Of a stretch of DNA of 64,000 nucleotides, positions 61,201 through 64,000 are shown piece by piece. A program made the position numbers and the translations under genes. This DNA is from RGIG3701 sp031553595. GTDB taxonomy: Bacteria > Planctomycetota > Planctomycetia > Pirellulales > Thermoguttaceae. Location of the stretch: the NCBI GenBank assembly GCA_031553595.1, contig JAVBLI010000009.1:186001-250000 (forward strand), in the 5' to 3' direction. Below the pieces are notes generated by a model. It was given only the letters and a program-made list of their open reading frames with translations. It was not told where the DNA came from and ran no database searches. Within the stretch, counting starts at the first letter, position 1. The number at the start of each line of letters is the position of its first letter.

Positions 61201-64000
61201 CGCCATTATCATATCCGTAAGCGCCCACCAGCAGGGATGTGCCGTCCAGTGCCAGCGAGCATCCGAAATAGTCGCCCGCGGCGGCGGTGCCCTGCGTCAT
61301 GCGCTGATGGAAATTCCATTGACCGGCGGTTTTCATGAACCAGTAAACGGCGCCGGAATTTGCTTTGCCGTCCACGGTTTCACCAGGTGATCCGGCGGTG
61401 AACAGGCCGTCGGCCATGTCCAGCGCGTATCCGAAAAGCGCCCCGGCGCTGGGGGTTTCCGCGACGACCGTGGCAGACTGCGTCCATGTGCTGCCCGAGG
61501 TGGCGCGTTCATAAACGTAAACCATTCCCGCTTTCACGTATTCCGTGACGCCGACGGTCACGGTCTGGGAGGGGGCGCCCACCAGGGCGGTGGTGCCATA
61601 AATGGCCACGGCGGCGCCAAAATTACTGTTGGCGGTGGTGGCGTTTAAGTTTTGCAGCGTGCTTTCCAGCCGCCAGACGGTGGCGCCGGTGTCACGCGCG
61701 AAAACGTAGGCGGCGCCGAGTGTGCCGGGAGAGCCGACGATGAGCCGGTTTCCGGAGATGTCCAGCGCATAGCCGAACACGCCGTCGTCGTTGTCGGGGC
61801 TGGTGAGCATGGCGGTCTGCGTCCACGAAGCTCCGTCGTAATCGAAAACGTAGACCGCGCCGGTGGTGCCGTTGGCGTTCTTTCGGCCGGTGGCGGAGAC
61901 CACGGCGGTGTTTCCGCTGATGGCAACGGTGGCGCCGAACTGGTCGAAATACGCCGTATCGTCGCCTTCCAGATGGCCCACGAGGTACCATTTGGTGCCG
62001 TCAAACTGGTAAATGGCCACGGCGCCGGAGCTTTCTCCGTCGCGATTGGAGCCGGGGCTTCCGACAAGAATAATATCACCGGTGGTGGCCACGGCCTGTC
62101 CTTCCCGCACGCCGCGGGCACTTTCCGCCGAGAGCAGCGCCTGCTCGGAAAGCCCGGCTGTCGTGCCCGTGCCGGAAATGTATCCCAGAATGTGCGTGGT
62201 GTCACCCAGCGGCTGCGCGGTTTCGCGGGAGTCATTCGGCTCCTGATTGAACGTGGCGTTCTGGACGACTAAAAAGCCGTACTCCGCGAAATAATTTTCC
62301 AGCTGGGTTCCTCCATTCCCGGAGGATGTCCCCGTGCGGGACACCTTGAGGTAATAGGTGCCGGGTGAGCCATCGGTGATGTCTTTGACGGTGTCGATCC
62401 AGGCGTCGGTCTGGCCGGTGACAGATCCGGCGAGGATGCGCACCATGTCGGCTTCGGTGAGCTGAGAGGTACTTTTTCCACTTGCCGCCACACCGACACC
62501 GTAAAGCTCGAGGGAAATATTCCCCGGGAGGTTGTCGGTGAGCATGACCGAGAAGGAAGCGCCGTCGGCGACCGTAAACCGGTACCAGTCGGCGTCGCCT
62601 GCACTGGAGAGCGTTCCCTTCACCGCGGCTGACGTGACGTTCGAGACAAAAGGATTCAGGCCGTGGAATACGGGCGTGATGTCCTGAGCGTTGGCGGGGC
62701 GGTCGTTTCCACCTTTGCCCGGCGCGGAAAGCATCTCCACCTCCGCCATGGCGTTGAGCATGGCGGTCAGTTCGTAAACACTGCCGGCGGCACCCTTATT
62801 GGTGATGTAAATGGTGTAGGTGCGGGCGAAGCTCTGATCGGAGTTGAAAATCGCGGTCCAGACGCCGTCGCCGGAAGAGGTGGACGTGTTGAGAGTTACA
62901 TTTCCTCCGGTGGAGTAGGTCACACGGATCTCGGCGTTGGTCAGGTCGGCGCCGGATAAAGCGAGGAAAACGGTTTGGTTTGGGGCGACGGTGAGGGAGT
63001 ATGTTTTTTCGTAGCCGCTGCTACCCGTCGGGGTGAGGTAGCCAGCGTCTTTTTTCTCATAGGCGAGCGAGCCTGGCATGACGATTTTTTCGAAATTTTC
63101 CAGGGTCACAGTGGCTCGGTAAACCACGGAAAAATCGACTGTAAAGGGCGTCGTCGCATTCCCAGCCATGTCGGGCAGGCCGCTGCCGGCGGGGTTGAGG
63201 GTCAGGGTGTAGTGGTCTTGGGGAAGGACACCGAAGTTCAGTGTCGCTTGTTTTCCGTCGGCGGAAAAGGAAACGCTGGCGACATTTTGCTGGCCGGAAA
63301 CGGTGCCGGTGAGGATGAAGTCGGAGGCTTTGATCACCTGGGCGTTGAGCTTCTCGGAGAACACCAGGGAGAGCGTGGTGGCGCTGGTCGTGGAGGTGTG
63401 GGAGATGATGCTGCCCGCGCCGAGAACGGCGTAGTCGAGGTACGGCGCTCTGGTGTCGATAGTGAAGGAAAAGGTCGCCTGGGGGAAGTTGTTGCCGTTG
63501 ACGTCTTTGAGTTGCGCGCCGGGAAGGGTGACGCTGACGGCCGCGTCGGTGCTGAAATTCGCGTTGGCGAAAAGGAAACGGATGGTTTTGCCGTCGATGA
63601 CTTCATAGCCGGTGCAGGCGGAAGTATTGGCGCCGACGGTCGCTTTCACGTTGGCGAAGTTCATCTTCACGGTACTGAGATTCACGCTTTGGCTAAAGTG
63701 CACGGTGACGCCGTTGTCCGCGATGGAAGGAACCGCGGCGGCGTTGGCGGGCGTGGTGGCGTCGACGGTCGGGGATAAGGACGCGGCCGTGAATCCGCTT
63801 AAATTCAGGGCGTAATTGCACGTCTGGCCTAAACGCGAAGTGACTCGGACGTAGTAGGTCGTGCCCGCTTTGACGCTGAAGGTGAGCATGTTGCCGTAAT
63901 TCGAGCTTGCGTTGGATGCCACGGTTTCGGTGGCGGTAAAGACTTCCACCAGCGGGCGTGTGCCGGTCGCCATGGTGCTGCCGTTGATGATGGCGGTAAT
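58280..64000 (-). CDS. Giant secreted dockerin protein with FG-GAP, Ig-like and cohesin-like modules, 5' end outside window
   Basis: At least 1906 residues are visible, and the frame is open to the right edge, so the N-terminus and any signal peptide are missing. From the N-side: a PPC-like beta-sandwich (TYYVRVTSRLGQTCNYALNLSG), Ig-like SbsA-type domains (TPANAAAVPSIADNGVTVHFSQSVNLSTV), another PPC region, seven or so FG-GAP-like repeats (about 60960-62120, VFGYALDISGNRLIVGSPG), more Ig-like units, a cohesin-like domain (VEVWAYVTSTDNAGLADFDAVIAYDSSLF) and a two-repeat type I dockerin (DLNDSGKIDIYDLIQFAKVYG, DFNHDGKINIYDLIQFAKNYG). A 300-residue Ala/Glu/Thr-rich tail ends at HRERLFADEFL... 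MFAVLKR. Surface adhesion or assembly is inferred. Confidence 0.85.
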   Translation of the reverse strand: MTAIINGSTMATGTRPLVEVFTATETVASNASSNYGNMLTFSVKAGTTYYVRVTSRLGQTCNYALNLSGFTAASLSPTVDATTPANAAAVPSIADNGVTVHFSQSVNLSTVKMNFANVKATVGANTSACTGYEVIDGKTIRFLFANANFSTDAAVSVTLPGAQLKDVNGNNFPQATFSFTIDTRAPYLDYAVLGAGSIISHTSTTSATTLSLVFSEKLNAQVIKASDFILTGTVSGQQNVASVSFSADGKQATLNFGVLPQDHYTLTLNPAGSGLPDMAGNATTPFTVDFSVVYRATVTLENFEKIVMPGSLAYEKKDAGYLTPTGSSGYEKTYSLTVAPNQTVFLALSGADLTNAEIRVTYSTGGNVTLNTSTSSGDGVWTAIFNSDQSFARTYTIYITNKGAAGSVYELTAMLNAMAEVEMLSAPGKGGNDRPANAQDITPVFHGLNPFVSNVTSAAVKGTLSSAGDADWYRFTVADGASFSVMLTDNLPGNISLELYGVGVAASGKSTSQLTEADMVRILAGSVTGQTDAWIDTVKDITDGSPGTYYLKVSRTGTSSGNGGTQLENYFAEYGFLVVQNATFNQEPNDSRETAQPLGDTTHILGYISGTGTTAGLSEQALLSAESARGVREGQAVATTGDIILVGSPGSNRDGESSGAVAIYQFDGTKWYLVGHLEGDDTAYFDQFGATVAISGNTAVVSATGRKNANGTTGAVYVFDYDGASWTQTAMLTSPDNDDGVFGYALDISGNRLIVGSPGTLGAAYVFARDTGATVWRLESTLQNLNATTANSNFGAAVAIYGTTALVGAPSQTVTVGVTEYVKAGMVYVYERATSGSTWTQSATVVAETPSAGALFGYALDMADGLFTAGSPGETVDGKANSGAVYWFMKTAGQWNFHQRMTQGTAAAGDYFGCSLALDGTSLLVGAYGYDNGAAVDAGAAWLFQSVGTTWLQKGKVASQSTAAYDCFGMAVAMKNGTVVVGAPLASTTVIGTDGKQHASPTGVAHVFQDATDVDYYPLTVTSERTITVSLTIPGASASAEFLNMLQYGESLVKLQTSAGVTINATSYSNGYWVFSTGLATNQSVYLVVSAEAGRSGEYILQITGNKAATITALTAPTLSLTPTTPVLQTPPSSFTLTFNQPIRGDLVNLQNISVNTGAGTYHPSGISVSEDGKTVTLLMPTGIPYFNTEPTISILANTFISTGGAVYAPAINTSFRLKINTVSVRTQVTATETGTSVTWTFAEPMNFASLTHDELMAAFQVLNSSGTNLVNSPMTFSWNAAGTTLTWTSLQPLANGTQITTRLDGRLVCATSGAILEGINAQGILTRNFVINMDSHVEAALVVKKTASTVNSTGEASSIPASEKWVDEWQTVWVEVWAYVTSTDNAGLADFDAVIAYDSSLFMPTIKADGTYEFVGSTPFTGTRGQLFVTAGADGTLKISGTTTQTGIGDNGTGSRGQYVMVGRVKFSPSTLGTGTQTGVNLDTVNKKFTAVDCGFRLNGVTGTTTGGVNALSGTVLQRDITGVYPVVYDLNDSGKIDIYDLIQFAKVYGQDPSKSTSPYAWAADFNHDGKINIYDLIQFAKNYGKSRTSGGVSLPDTLTSGWGYTNGVSAGEYAAYQEFAAVLAEESIYFTAEEAELLRSLGMGGLVPANMVLPAEAAEAEEFSPEETAETADVPSAADAPALTAEVTELENAETPQNAFTPEPPAEQPLTETLAGLLTDAMTETLLAPDAKNLAATETETVMTGLHPVSLETETVMAVETAGILASESPELPLKASTIFTPVSVLPQESPANSAPAFTALTTRDAPVIRAALLAPPQSADRSGVTILRFSGNVEAAEIGNVKWMDMNGPPVEVAALLPMTHEKDVHRERLFADEFLTAQNAARENAGGEEDAEDAWMFAVLKR

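Overview
The window is about 64 kb of fairly GC-rich bacterial DNA with diderm envelope features: an autotransporter beta-barrel, a FadL-type porin and many exported proteins. Very large secreted proteins with dockerin, FG-GAP and Ig-like modules, several exported HEAT/thioredoxin/PQQ-propeller proteins, an NPYASP-type membrane protein and a DUF5722 protein together suggest the PVC group, most likely Planctomycetota. This is inference from protein style; no rRNA gene is present.

Layout. 0-9 kb: a 5'-truncated secreted metallopeptidase, a 1181-residue exported DUF11-like protein, a membrane protein, infC, an ECF-like sigma factor and a small secreted protein. 9-14 kb: a DUF3793-flavodoxin pair behind two DtxR/IdeR-like palindromes, a solitary adenine-specific DNA methyltransferase, and a coupled thioesterase-SDR pair. 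14-22 kb: tRNA-Phe, a glycine-rich (PGRS-like) autotransporter, an NfeD-unknown-SPFH operon and a FadL-like porin. 22-36 kb: folD, a PfkB sugar kinase, tRNA-Leu, an exported thioredoxin/YHS-like protein, a PQQ-type propeller, a TPR protein, tRNA-Ala, a class I amidotransferase-like protein lacking its cysteine, a 6S-like RNA, ligA, gpmI and a single-domain response regulator. 36-44 kb: tRNA-Cys, tcdA, a fresh IS1595-family insertion, a DUF5722 glycosidase-like protein, a membrane protein, an FmdB-type protein, tandem DUF1963 genes and a phosphomannomutase. 44-50 kb: a Ca2+/Na+ exchanger, epmB divergent from efp, and proS. 50-64 kb: two coupled exported proteins, argH, a long protein with a FliN-like SpoA domain, a ParA ATPase, and a 3'-complete giant dockerin protein whose start lies beyond the window.

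The most unusual feature is intergenic. Two kinds of long inverted repeats recur. Family A (six loci) has arms beginning AACAGCAGCCGGGA; one copy has perfect 40-bp arms. Family B (nine loci) has arms made of quasi-tandem short words. The word differs from locus to locus, yet the opposite arm is always its complement, and four loci share a core like TCTCGCTTGCG beside one arm. One locus nests a family A element inside a family B element. Five consecutive intergenic gaps between 44 and 49.5 kb carry family B units. A second notable signal is a 62-bp module conserved in front of two unrelated envelope-protein genes, ending in a -10-like hexamer in both. Translation-related functions (infC, efp/epmB, proS, tcdA, four tRNAs) and cell-surface proteins dominate the gene content.
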